DNA of 64,000 bases from JADJSS01 sp046329815 (GCA_046329815.1 JAXLTY010000003.1:372001-436000), one strand, 5' to 3'. Numbered from the stretch's first letter, positions 8,218 to 15,990 are shown. A program made the numbers and translations. The notes: generated from the sequence alone by a model not told the origin.

Positions 8218-9027
8218 ATGAAAAACATCAAATTAGCAACGTTAATAATTTCATTAGTTGCAATCTTTACAAGCTGTAAAAAAGACATTCTAAAAGCAAC
8301 AGAACCAAAAGATTTTACATCAACTAATATGAAAATGGACTACTATGGTAAGACATTAGAATATACTGTAAAATATAGTCATAGTACAAATAAAATAAAA
8401 GTCGAAGGTAAAGATGCAAGTGAGGTTATAGATATACATAAAAAATATCCAAATGCGGTTGCCTTAATTATAGATAATAATACCTTTAAACTATTCAATG
8501 ATAATAAAGATTACTATTATAACGTTTTAAACAATAGTAAACCCAATTCTAGACAAATAAACTCAAATACCAATAACATAGTAAATGCTTGCGGACCTAT
8601 TCAATCAACAACTAAGTTTTATCAAAATGACAACTACTCTGGTACATTGTATCTAACACAAAGTACATCGACAGGTTGTTCGCCTACACAAGGTTTTTTC
8701 TTAAGACAACCTTGTAATGATGGAACAAGTAATAGTTGCCCAACCCTCTATGTAAGTTCACCTGGAATAAAAAATAATTGGATAGGTAGTTCTGCAAATG
8801 ATGAAATTACATCATTCACAGTATTGCATACATTAGATCCTGGAACATGTATTGGCTCAATGAAAGTAACATTATACCAAGATGCTGACTTGGGCGGAAA
8901 TGCAATCGCTTTTACTTTCCCATACAGTAGTACAATACAAGGGATTACTAACTTGAAAAATTATAAAATTAATACTTTACTAAAAACTTGGAATGATAGA
9001 ACAAGTTCTTATGAAATTTTCTATTAA
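8218..9027 (+). CDS. lipoprotein with predicted beta/gamma-crystallin domain
   Basis: This 269-residue protein has a lipoprotein signal (TSC-KKD). The C-terminal half shows two Greek-key-like repeats: FYQNDNYSGTLYL...ANDEITSF and VTLYQDADLGG...WNDRTSSYEI. The N/D-N/D-x-x-S/T-S segments match the calcium-binding signature of microbial beta/gamma-crystallins. The N-terminal half (about residues 30-115) is unassigned. It is the first of two genes in cassette 8092-9719 and ends 12 bp before the next lipoprotein. A role in surface or stress-related calcium binding is inference. Confidence 0.75.
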   Translation: MKNIKLATLIISLVAIFTSCKKDILKATEPKDFTSTNMKMDYYGKTLEYTVKYSHSTNKIKVEGKDASEVIDIHKKYPNAVALIIDNNTFKLFNDNKDYYYNVLNNSKPNSRQINSNTNNIVNACGPIQSTTKFYQNDNYSGTLYLTQSTSTGCSPTQGFFLRQPCNDGTSNSCPTLYVSSPGIKNNWIGSSANDEITSFTVLHTLDPGTCIGSMKVTLYQDADLGGNAIAFTFPYSSTIQGITNLKNYKINTLLKTWNDRTSSYEIFY

Positions 9028-9039
9028 ATTCTTTGAAAA

Positions 9040-9582
9040 ATGAAAAAAGTATCCTTTATAATTATTGCATTCTTATTCATGGTAGGTTGCAAGAAAGAAT
9101 TTCATTTTAAGAATACAGATATTACAGTTACTGATATAAATGGAAATCTGACTGGAAATATTAATACCAACGACTGGAAATTAAATTATTTCTCAGATGC
9201 TTCAAGTTTTGACCAAAAAGTATTTACTGATTTTCAAAAAATACAGCAAAGATTACTTGACACTGCATTTTCATTTAATAAATTCAAACAGACTTGTACA
9301 CTACCAACTGAATTCAATTTCATATCTTATCCTAATCCAATGCAATCTGATTGTAAACTACATCACAAATTGATAACAAATTTTAATTTCAGAGAAGCAA
9401 TTGTTATAATTACAAAAAAAGATGGTGAAATAATTCAACACTCAGGCTTTGTACAACAAAATGAATGGTATACAAAAGTACCTGCATTGGTTGTTAGAGA
9501 TTTTATTTATTATGCTATATTTGTAACACAAGATTCTTGTTTATACTATACAAAAGGTAATGTAATTGGTTGCACATTATAA
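9040..9582 (+). CDS. lipoprotein of unknown function
   Basis: This 180-residue protein has the lipobox VGCKKEF. The mature part includes several cysteines and a central stretch (FNFISYPNPMQSDCKLHHKL). No family is recognised. It is the second gene of its cassette, 12 bp after the crystallin-like lipoprotein, so the two are probably co-transcribed. It ends 12 bp before the attC inverse core. Confidence 0.65.
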   Translation: MKKVSFIIIAFLFMVGCKKEFHFKNTDITVTDINGNLTGNINTNDWKLNYFSDASSFDQKVFTDFQKIQQRLLDTAFSFNKFKQTCTLPTEFNFISYPNPMQSDCKLHHKLITNFNFREAIVIITKKDGEIIQHSGFVQQNEWYTKVPALVVRDFIYYAIFVTQDSCLYYTKGNVIGCTL

Positions 9583-9594
9583 CAAAATACCTGC

Positions 9595-9725
9595 TTGCAA
9601 CATCGTATTGCTAAAATGCGGTGTGAGGGGCAAACAATAACAGTAATCTTGTAACTTTACATTAATAACATTGCAAGAAGTGCGGTAGTAAAATACCGCA
9701 CTTCAGCAATACTTAGCCGTTAGAG
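9595..9725 (+). other. attC site 6
   Basis: R'' TTGCAAC (9595-9601) complements the cassette start GTTGTAA (8091) with one wobble. The core GTTAGAG is at 9719-9725. The arms GTATTGCTAAAATGCGGT and ACCGCACTTCAGCAATAC pair with an unpaired tract. The sequence is unlike the other attC families. It also contains TGCGGTAGTAAAATACCGCA, an internal palindrome. Confidence 0.88.
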
Positions 9726-10152
9726 CGCAATTTTAAGCCACTGCAAAACAATGAAAACTGTAGTGAATTTCAGAGGAGCAAAACGATAGTAAAAACTAAA
9801 AGATTTTTACGTTGAGTATTGGCGACGAATCGCGGGAAAAGTTTACTTTTCAAAGCGTGAGACGCTTACAATACTCACCAAAGTTACAAGAAAAAAAATT
9901 GTGAAACAATAGTTTGAGTGTAACTTATCGTTTTGATAAAATGAGTTTTCACGGCAAAAATGACTGCGGAAATACAAGTATTTACGACAATAATTTTTGC
10001 CTAAATGTTTTGCAATGCGAGCAGCTTAAAACTGGAACTGTTTTAGTAAATTGCATAAACTAAAACAGCGCCTAACTGGCAGTTTTGCAAAATGAGTTGA
10101 CAATGTAAACATGGTTCATCGGACTCAACTCACTTCGCAAAACTGCCGGACG
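9720..10152 (+). ncRNA. structured non-coding integron cassette, copy 2
   Basis: Nearly identical to copy 1 over 433 bp. Differences seen are few (for example GCCTAAC versus GCATAAC at R'', and the attC loop) and leave the stems intact. No ORF is present. Its attC occupies the 3' end (10070-10158). Confidence 0.7.
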
Positions 10153-10158
10153 TTACCT
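10070..10158 (+). other. attC site 7 (short type)
   Basis: R'' GCCTAAC (10070-10076), arms as in attC 5, core GTTACCT (10152-10158). Confidence 0.88.
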
Positions 10159-10228
10159 GCAAGGCTATGACGACCCTTTTAACGTCAAATATTCGTGCTG
10201 ACAATGGACGACAAAATGCCAACGCTTC

Positions 10229-10292
10229 GCAAAATTAAAAGAGCTGCAAGCCAACACACAAATCAACGCTATTGCAGCACATTTAATTTTGC
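10229..10292. repeat. palindromic element copy 2, permuted half order
   Basis: CAAAATTAAA-AGA-GCTGCAA (10230-10249) pairs with TTGCAGC-ACA-TTTAATTTTG (10272-10291). The same ACA/AGA internal loop and half-elements occur at 3546 and 12918, but here the right half precedes the left half. It lies about 100 bp upstream of the methyltransferase start. Confidence 0.65.
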
Positions 10293-10397
10293 CCAACAGC
10301 ACCCAAAACCCACCCACCACCCGACACTTGACCTGTTGAAAATTTCGCCAATAGAAAAGCAATTAACTCACCATTTTTTACGACCTTGCAGACGAAA

Positions 10398-11630
10398 ATG
10401 AGCAAAAAGTATTCTGACATAAAAACTAAGCTGAAAATTGAAGTAACCAAGACGACTGACAACGACTTGGCTCACTTGACGCATTATTTTCAGAACCATA
10501 AAAATGGCGTTTCACAATACTTCCAGCCGACAGCCAAGGCTTATTTGACAGAGTTACACGAAGAACTAAATATCGTTCAGGAACCAGACTTTCAGTATTA
10601 TTTACCAATAAAATGGGACATCCCCTTTCCACCACCGACAAATCCTAAGTTCAAATTCATTGACTTGTTTGCAGGCATTGGCGGTATCAGACTTGCTTTT
10701 CAAAATCTTGGCGGTAAGTGTGTCTTTACAAGTGAATGGGACACCTATTCTAAAAAAACTTACGAAGCTAATTTTGGAGAAGTTCCATTTGGCGACATCA
10801 CAAAAATTTCAGAAAAAGAAATACCCGACCACGATATTTTACTTGGCGGTTTCCCTTGCCAACCTTTTTCAATTGCTGGAGTTTCAAAGAAAAACGCTTT
10901 GGGCAGAGCCCACGGTTTTTTAGATGAAACACAAGGGACATTGTTTTTTGATGTTGCAAGAATTCTCCAACATAAAAAGCCTTCGGCTTTTATGTTGGAG
11001 AATGTCAAAAATCTTGTAAGCCACGACAAAGGAAAAACCTTTAAAGTTATTACCGAAACGCTAAAAGAATTAGGCTATTCAATTCACTACAAAGTTTTAG
11101 ACGGCAAACATTTTGTTCCGCAACATCGTGAGAGAATTATAATTGTTGGATTTAGAAATACAATTTTCAGAGGCAAAGAAACATTTCAGTTTCCAAATAT
11201 GCCTGATGCAAAATTTGCCATCAAGGACATTTTAGAAAAGGAAGTTGATAAGAAATATACTTTGTCAAACCATCTCTGGAATTACTTGCAAGAGTATGCA
11301 GCAAAACACAAAGCAAAAGGAAATGGTTTTGGTTTCGGCTTGACGGACTTAAATGGAATTTCAAGAACAATGAGTGCAAGATATTACAAGGACGGAGCAG
11401 AAATTTTAATCCCACAAAATGGAAAAGCACCAAGACGATTGACACCGAGAGAATGTGCAAGATTACAAGGCTTTCCAGACACATTTTTAATTCCAGTTTC
11501 TGACAATCAAGCATACAAACAATTTGGAAATTCAGTTGTAACACCTTTGATACAATCGGTTGGGAAAAACATTGTAAAAGAATTAGCAAAACTTAATGAA
11601 CCTAAAAAATCTCAAATCGCTGTTTACTAA
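10398..11630 (+). CDS. DNA (cytosine-5) methyltransferase, type II R-M
   Basis: This 410-residue enzyme transfers a methyl group from SAM to C5 of cytosine. The ordered motifs are all visible: I FIDLFAGIGG (about 87-96), IV GGFPCQPF with catalytic Cys near 154, VI ENVKNL, VIII QHRERIIIVG, IX LTPRECARLQGFPD and X QFGNSV. The ATG at 10398 is chosen over an in-frame TTG at 10386. The N-terminal extension of about 85 residues is unassigned. Its last 35 bp overlap the restriction-endonuclease gene, so the pair is translationally coupled with the methylase first. The system sits alone in an integron cassette. Confidence 0.95.
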   Translation: MSKKYSDIKTKLKIEVTKTTDNDLAHLTHYFQNHKNGVSQYFQPTAKAYLTELHEELNIVQEPDFQYYLPIKWDIPFPPPTNPKFKFIDLFAGIGGIRLAFQNLGGKCVFTSEWDTYSKKTYEANFGEVPFGDITKISEKEIPDHDILLGGFPCQPFSIAGVSKKNALGRAHGFLDETQGTLFFDVARILQHKKPSAFMLENVKNLVSHDKGKTFKVITETLKELGYSIHYKVLDGKHFVPQHRERIIIVGFRNTIFRGKETFQFPNMPDAKFAIKDILEKEVDKKYTLSNHLWNYLQEYAAKHKAKGNGFGFGLTDLNGISRTMSARYYKDGAEILIPQNGKAPRRLTPRECARLQGFPDTFLIPVSDNQAYKQFGNSVVTPLIQSVGKNIVKELAKLNEPKKSQIAVY

Positions 11631-12903
11631 CAACGGATGTAACAAAATTTACATTAAGAAATTATCGCCAAACGACAACTCGAAAAATCAAGTTTATTTC
11701 GGAGGCAGTTTTGAGATTTTAAACATACTCCCAATCTCTGAAATTAAAACAGAAGAAGCAGGAGACTGGAATAAAGAAAGATTTAAAGCAACAATAAATT
11801 TCTCTTGGATAAGCGAAGATGGGAATGTTTATCCTGCTCCAAATTCACAACTCATTTTATATCCGAAATATCCTGAAGTTCGCTTTTCAGGTTTCCTAGC
11901 CAGGTGCCAAAATCCACCTTCGGAGCTAATGACACAAAGGCTTGCGGACAGACTTTTATTTTTTGCAGTTGCAAAAAATGGAACTGTTTTAGGCTATGTT
12001 GCTTCACCAACTTCTGAAATTGCAAAAGAATTTTCTCAAACAAAATTAGTTTCTGAACACGGTGTTTTTAAAGTTATTGAATTGCCACAAGTGGCAAACA
12101 ATCGAGCAAAACTCATAGGCGAATTGCTTCGCATTCACGAATTAGGCTGGATAAAATCAAAGCGACTTGACGGAAACGGTAATCTACTACCGTGTGAAGC
12201 TCCCAATTGCGGAGGCTACACTTTAGAAGCAGAATTAGGCATTACTCCAAACGGATATTCAGAGCCTGACTTTTTAGGTTGGGAAGTAAAACAATTTGGA
12301 GTTACAAACTTTGAAAGAATAAACTCTGCTGTTATTACACTAATGACACCTGAACCAACAGACGGCATTTATAAAACGAAAGGTGCGGAAGCATTTTTGA
12401 AAATGTATGGTTATGCTGACAAAACAGGAAGAGAAGACCGAATAAATTTTGGTGGTGTTCACAAAACTGGTATTCGTCATTCGTTGACAAATTTAGAAAT
12501 GCAGCTAATTGGCTTTGATGCTGAAAGTGGGAAAATTAGAAATAGCAACGGACGTATTTCATTAGTTGACATCAAAGGAAATGAAACTGCATCTTGGAGT
12601 TTTTCTTCTATGTTGCTTCATTGGAACAGAAAGCATAATCAAGCGTGTTATGTTCCTTCACTTTCCGAAACAGAACAGGAACGCCAATACAAATACGGCA
12701 ACAAAATCATACTTGGTAGTGGGACAGATTTTCAACTTTTTCTCGAACAAATGGCTAACGGTAACATTTATTATGACCCAGGAATTAAAATGGAAAACGT
12801 TTCGACAAAGCCGAAAATTAAGAAACGTAGCCAGTTCAGAATTAAATCTCAACACTTGCCTAACTTATACAAGCAAAATGAAATCGTTGACATCACAACA
12901 TAA
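11596..12903 (+). CDS. type II restriction endonuclease, MvaI/BcnI-like
   Basis: This 435-residue protein has a PD-(D/E)xK-type site D225...E230-V-K232 (EPDFLGWEVKQF), preceded by GGYTLEAELGI. That arrangement resembles the MvaI/BcnI family (recognition sequences of the CCNGG type), but specificity cannot be read here. The N-terminal 190 residues are additional and may hold a DNA-binding domain. The 35-bp overlap with the C5-methyltransferase makes restriction-modification pairing firm even if the family name is less so. Confidence 0.8.
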   Translation: MNLKNLKSLFTNNGCNKIYIKKLSPNDNSKNQVYFGGSFEILNILPISEIKTEEAGDWNKERFKATINFSWISEDGNVYPAPNSQLILYPKYPEVRFSGFLARCQNPPSELMTQRLADRLLFFAVAKNGTVLGYVASPTSEIAKEFSQTKLVSEHGVFKVIELPQVANNRAKLIGELLRIHELGWIKSKRLDGNGNLLPCEAPNCGGYTLEAELGITPNGYSEPDFLGWEVKQFGVTNFERINSAVITLMTPEPTDGIYKTKGAEAFLKMYGYADKTGREDRINFGGVHKTGIRHSLTNLEMQLIGFDAESGKIRNSNGRISLVDIKGNETASWSFSSMLLHWNRKHNQACYVPSLSETEQERQYKYGNKIILGSGTDFQLFLEQMANGNIYYDPGIKMENVSTKPKIKKRSQFRIKSQHLPNLYKQNEIVDITT

Positions 12904-12917
12904 AACTGCCAACGCAT

Positions 12918-12982
12918 TTGCAGGCACATTTGCTTTTTTGCCAACGCTTGAACCAACTCAAAAAAAGCAAAAGAGCCTGCAA
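12918..12982. repeat. palindromic element copy 3
   Basis: TTGCAGGC-ACA-TTTGCTTTTTT (12918-12939) pairs with AAAAAAAGCAAA-AGA-GCCTGCAA (12960-12982). Compared with copy 1 both stem sides have changed together (TTGGTGGC/GCCACCAA to TTGCAGGC/GCCTGCAA). It lies just after the restriction gene and may serve as its terminator. Confidence 0.75.
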
Positions 12983-13043
12983 GCAAACGCACAAAGACAG
13001 CTCAAACTTGACAGAGCACAGGACAGACCGAAAGAAGCCCAGC

Positions 13044-13176
13044 AGGTAACAGCGGTTTGGCGTAATGGCGGGTGCAGTGCTTCGTATGACAGTTTTGTGG
13101 TAGGTTCAAGTGTAGTTCTTCGATTGGACTTTTGTGCTAAAAATCCGCCACTACGCCAAGCCACAAAACGTTAGAG
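13044..13176 (+). other. attC site 8
   Basis: R'' AGGTAAC (13044-13050) is the exact complement of GTTACCT at the start of the R-M cassette (10152), and the match extends to GCAGGTAAC/GTTACCTGC. The core GTTAGAG is at 13170-13176. The arms GGTTTGGCGTAATGGCGG and CCGCCACTACGCCAAGCC pair. Confidence 0.9.
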
Positions 13177-13603
13177 CGCAATTTTAAGCCACTGCAAAAC
13201 AATGAAAACTGTAGTGAATTTCAGAGGAGCAAAACGATAGTAAAAACTAAAAGATTTTTACGTTGAGTATTGGCGACGAATCGCGGGAAAAGTTTACTTT
13301 TCAAAGCGTGAGACGCTTACAATACTCACCAAAGTTACAAGAAAAAAAATTGTGAAACAATTGTTTGAATGTAACTTATCGTTTTGATAAAATGAGTTTT
13401 CACGGCAAAAATGACTGCGGAAATACAAGTATTTACGACAATAATTTTTGCCTAAATGTTTTGCAATGCGAGCAGCTTAAAACTGGAACTGTTTTAGTAA
13501 ATTGCATAAACTAAAACAGCACCTAACTGGCAGTTTTGCAAAATGAGTTGACAATGTAAACATGGTTCTTCGGACTCAACTCACTTCGCAAAGCTGCCGG
13601 GCG
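13171..13603 (+). ncRNA. structured non-coding integron cassette, copy 3
   Basis: Nearly identical to copies 1 and 2 over 433 bp. Substitutions such as CAATTGTTTGAATG for CAATAGTTTGAGTG fall between stems. No ORF is present. Confidence 0.7.
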
Positions 13604-13609
13604 TTGGCT
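13521..13609 (+). other. attC site 9 (short type)
   Basis: R'' ACCTAAC (13521-13527), arms as in attC 5, core GTTGGCT (13603-13609). Confidence 0.88.
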
Positions 13610-13630
13610 GCAACACAAAATGAAACCACA

Positions 13631-14113
13631 ATGAGAAATTACACAAAAATTATTCTGATTTGCATAATATTAAACAGTTGTGTTAGACATGAAAATAAAA
13701 GTACAGAAAAAATTAGTGAAGCAACAGTATCTAATGACACGATAATAAAAGACAAATGTTATGAAATAGGAAAGTTAATATTTGAAAATAATTGTGCTAG
13801 TTGTCACGCTACAGATAAGAAACTTGTTGCGCCACCGTTTCAGAAAATTAGAAACGCTTATGGTTTAGATTGGTGTGTATCATTTATAAATAATAATGAG
13901 AAAATGATTATGAATAATGACACAAAAGCAAATTATATATACTTATCATACAATAAACAAATAATGACAAAATTTCCAGCGTTAGATAAGAATACAATTA
14001 ATTGTATTCTTGAATATGTTGATTCTTTTAAAATAATAGACTCAAGTTATTATGAACATTATAAATATTCGGAAAGTGAAATGAAAGCTAAGATAAACGA
14101 TTTAGAAAATTAG
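13631..14113 (+). CDS. lipoprotein c-type cytochrome (cassette copy 2)
   Basis: This 160-residue protein is identical to the one at 7032-7514, with lipobox LNSC and haem motif C-A-S-C-H at 55-59. An in-frame ATG at 13562 lies inside the preceding attC and would add an artefactual N-terminus, so the ATG at 13631 is used. The entire cassette, including its attC up to the core G, is duplicated with a constant offset of 6599 bp and no difference that I could see. Confidence 0.85.
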   Translation: MRNYTKIILICIILNSCVRHENKSTEKISEATVSNDTIIKDKCYEIGKLIFENNCASCHATDKKLVAPPFQKIRNAYGLDWCVSFINNNEKMIMNNDTKANYIYLSYNKQIMTKFPALDKNTINCILEYVDSFKIIDSSYYEHYKYSESEMKAKINDLEN

Positions 14114-14133
14114 TCAAATATTGAATGTGCAGC

Positions 14134-14263
14134 AGCCAACAAAAAATTGGCAATAGTTGTGGTAGATTTGGTAAATTAAGTTTTGTGTAATAAATTTAAT
14201 TTGTAAATAAGTGTTGGTTTGTGCTAAACACGCACAACCATCGCCAATTTTCAACCGTTAGAG
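14134..14263 (+). other. attC site 10
   Basis: R'' AGCCAAC (14134-14140) complements GTTGGCT at 13603. The core GTTAGAG is at 14257-14263. Identical to attC 4. Confidence 0.9.
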
Positions 14264-14691
14264 CGCAATTTTAAGCCACTGCAAAACAATGAAAACTGTA
14301 GTGAATTTCAGAGGAGCAAAACGAGAGTAAAAACTAAAAAGTTTTTTACGTTGAGTATTGGCGACGAATCGCGGGAAAAGTTTACTTTTCAAAGCGTGAG
14401 ACGCTTACAATACTCAGCAAAGTTACAAGAAAAAAAATTGTGAAACAATTGTTTGAGTGTAACTTATCGTTTTGATAAAATGAGTTTTCACGACAAAAAT
14501 GACTGCGGAAATACAAGTATTTACGACAATAATTTTTATCTACATGTTTTGCAGTGAGAGTAGCTTAAAACTGGAACTGTTTTAGTAAATTGCATAAACT
14601 AAAACAGCGCCTAACTGGCAGTTTTGCAAAATGAGTTGACAATGTAAACATGGTTCATCGGACTCAACTCACTTCGCAAAACTGCCGGACG
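14258..14691 (+). ncRNA. structured non-coding integron cassette, copy 4 (most diverged)
   Basis: A 434-bp copy with more substitutions than the others, including GACAAAAAT/ATTTTTATC where the other copies have GGCAAAAAT/ATTTTTGCC. In that stem one G-C pair is replaced by an A-T pair and one position becomes a mismatch. The long stem 1 is kept while its bulge changes. No ORF is present. Confidence 0.68.
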
Positions 14692-14697
14692 TTAGTA
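14609..14697 (+). other. attC site 11 (short type)
   Basis: R'' GCCTAAC (14609-14615), arms as in attC 5, core GTTAGTA (14691-14697). Confidence 0.88.
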
Positions 14698-14714
14698 GTA
14701 ATTTTTTTTCTTCA

Positions 14715-15245
14715 ATGACACAACAATATTTAATATTATTTTTCATTTCAATAATCACAACAAGTGTTGGAAAAAGTTGTGATTGTTTGATGACACCTTT
14801 ACATTGGCATGTATTGGATGCATATGATATACTAACAGTAGAAGCTGTAGAACGTACTGATACCATTTCCGAATATGAAAGAGATATAATAAGAATGAAA
14901 TTAGAAATCGATACTAATTCTTCACAAAATGTAAAGTTAAAAATAGATTCATCATTGAAAATGAAAATCAACAAACAATTTATTTTTATTAAGGGTAATA
15001 CAAACTGCGATAGAAGATTTAAAATTGGAATGAAGTATATACTCTTTATGTCGAATGATTCAACAGTTATGAGTTGCTCGTATTCTAGTAAATTAGATAC
15101 TGAATCATCAGATTATAAGAACATAATGAAATATCTCTTCATGAATCAAATTGAATTGCAGAAAACAGTAAAAGAAGAAGAAAAACAATATATTATTTGG
15201 TATAAAAAACAACTAAAGAAAAACAAGAAAAAAAACAACTACTAA
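14715..15245 (+). CDS. small exported Cys-rich protein, possibly NTR/TIMP-like
   Basis: This 176-residue protein has an N-terminal hydrophobic signal ending near GKSCDC. The mature N-terminus begins with closely spaced cysteines (CDC), and a later segment reads NCDRRFKIGMKYILFMSN. This arrangement recalls the OB-fold NTR/TIMP-like domain (N-terminal Cys pair, G-x-x-Y-L), but the similarity is weak. The C-terminus is very Lys-rich. The stop codon TAA lies inside the attC inverse core TACTAAC, so the cassette ends exactly with the gene. Only 23 bp separate the cassette start from the ATG. Confidence 0.65.
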   Translation: MTQQYLILFFISIITTSVGKSCDCLMTPLHWHVLDAYDILTVEAVERTDTISEYERDIIRMKLEIDTNSSQNVKLKIDSSLKMKINKQFIFIKGNTNCDRRFKIGMKYILFMSNDSTVMSCSYSSKLDTESSDYKNIMKYLFMNQIELQKTVKEEEKQYIIWYKKQLKKNKKKNNY

Positions 15246-15369
15246 CAAAAAATTGGCACTAGTTGTGGTAGATTTGGTAATTCAAGTTTTGTGTAGTAAA
15301 TTACATTTGTAAATAAGTGTTGGTTGGTGCTAAACATGCACAACCATCGCCAATTTTCAGCCGTTAGAG
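15240..15369 (+). other. attC site 12
   Basis: R'' TACTAAC (15240-15246) is the exact complement of GTTAGTA at 14691. The core GTTAGAG is at 15363-15369. The arms are as in attC 2 (TTGGCACTAGTTGTGG/CACAACCATCGCCAA). It is the last attC of the array. Confidence 0.9.
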
Positions 15370-15472
15370 CGCAATTTTAAGCCACTGCAAAACAATGAAA
15401 ACTGTAGTGAATCTCAGAGAGCAAAACGATAGTAAAAACTAAAAAAATTTTACGTTGAGTATTGGCGACGAA
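15364..15472 (+). repeat. truncated copy 5 of the structured cassette
   Basis: The first ~108 bp match the non-coding cassette up to TTGGCGACGAA, then the sequence diverges and no attC follows. It marks an eroded right end of the array. The following 128 bp to the next gene hold no recognised feature. Confidence 0.8.
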
Positions 15473-15600
15473 CCAAGCTAAGCGAAGTATGTTTGCTCGG
15501 CGAACGTCTCGGACTTCGCCGCATTGTTTCTTAAGTTTGTAACTTTAAAGAAACTACGGCTGGTGAAATAACAACTGCATAAATAAAAAACAAAGTAAAT

Positions 15601-15990
15601 ATGAAAAATATAGCGATAATAGTTGGTGTTTGCTGGATTTTAGGTTCATGCGTGCCTAAGGATTGTCACACGAACATTAACCTGCAAAACCATTCTACCG
15701 ACACGATTTTAGTAGCATTGGAATTTACATATTATGATTCGTGCGGATTAGCTTACAAGTATAGATTAGCACCGGGCGAATCGGCGCAATTTCCTACAAG
15801 AACCTGCTGGGAAGAGGCAATAAGCTCGACTAATCCGCTCGATCTGTATATACTGCCTAAAGATGAACCCAATAATTACCATATAAAGTATGAATGTGAT
15901 TCTTTCCTGAACAAGTACAATATCTTGCGCCATTATCACATCACCTTAGATACTTTGGTTCAAAATAATTTTACCATAACCTATCTGTAA
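15601..15990 (+). CDS. small lipoprotein of unknown function
   Basis: This 129-residue protein has a lipobox LGSCVPKDC. The mature protein has several cysteines and a predicted all-beta character (VALEFTYYDSCGLAYKYRLAPGE). No family is recognised. It lies just right of the broken last cassette, and its base composition is closer to the chromosomal genes than to the cassettes. It may have been cassette cargo whose attC was lost, which cannot be decided from sequence. Confidence 0.7.
   Translation: MKNIAIIVGVCWILGSCVPKDCHTNINLQNHSTDTILVALEFTYYDSCGLAYKYRLAPGESAQFPTRTCWEEAISSTNPLDLYILPKDEPNNYHIKYECDSFLNKYNILRHYHITLDTLVQNNFTITYL

Larger units (their letters stand above)
3803..15369 (+). mobile_element. 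integron gene-cassette array (11 complete cassettes)
   Basis: Twelve attC sites delimit cassettes of about 0.4 to 3 kb, all in the same orientation. Cassette 5' junctions and their own R'' sequences are complementary, for example GTTGTGT/ACACAAC at 3802/4306 and at 4429/6881, GTTGGCT/AGCCAAC at 7004/7535 and at 13603/14134, GTTACCT/AGGTAAC at 10152/13044, and GTTAGTA/TACTAAC at 14691/15240. This is the expected signature of site-specific excision and insertion between G and TT of the core. No integrase is visible. The array's right end is a broken cassette, and its left end lies outside the window. Confidence 0.9.

Noticed and set aside
10229..10292. Palindromic elements as additional attC sites
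   Set aside because: The stems look attC-like, but no GTT core with a complementary RYYYAAC lies at the expected ends.
10195..10401. 68-codon ORF before the methyltransferase
   Set aside because: It falls in the palindrome and the leader, with compositional noise only.
12566..13174. 202-codon ORF overlapping the restriction gene
   Set aside because: It is a different frame of the endonuclease running on through the palindrome and attC. No domain visible.
13562..13630. Upstream ATG start for the second cytochrome c gene
   Set aside because: It would encode the preceding attC. The identical first copy has a different upstream sequence.
7659..14691. The 433-bp repeats as an insertion sequence or a CRISPR array
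   Set aside because: No transposase ORF and no short regular repeat-spacer pattern. Boundaries coincide with GTT junctions and attC sites.
15472..15600. Possible 13th attC or gene after the last cassette
   Set aside because: No complementary R''/R' pair and no ORF were found.
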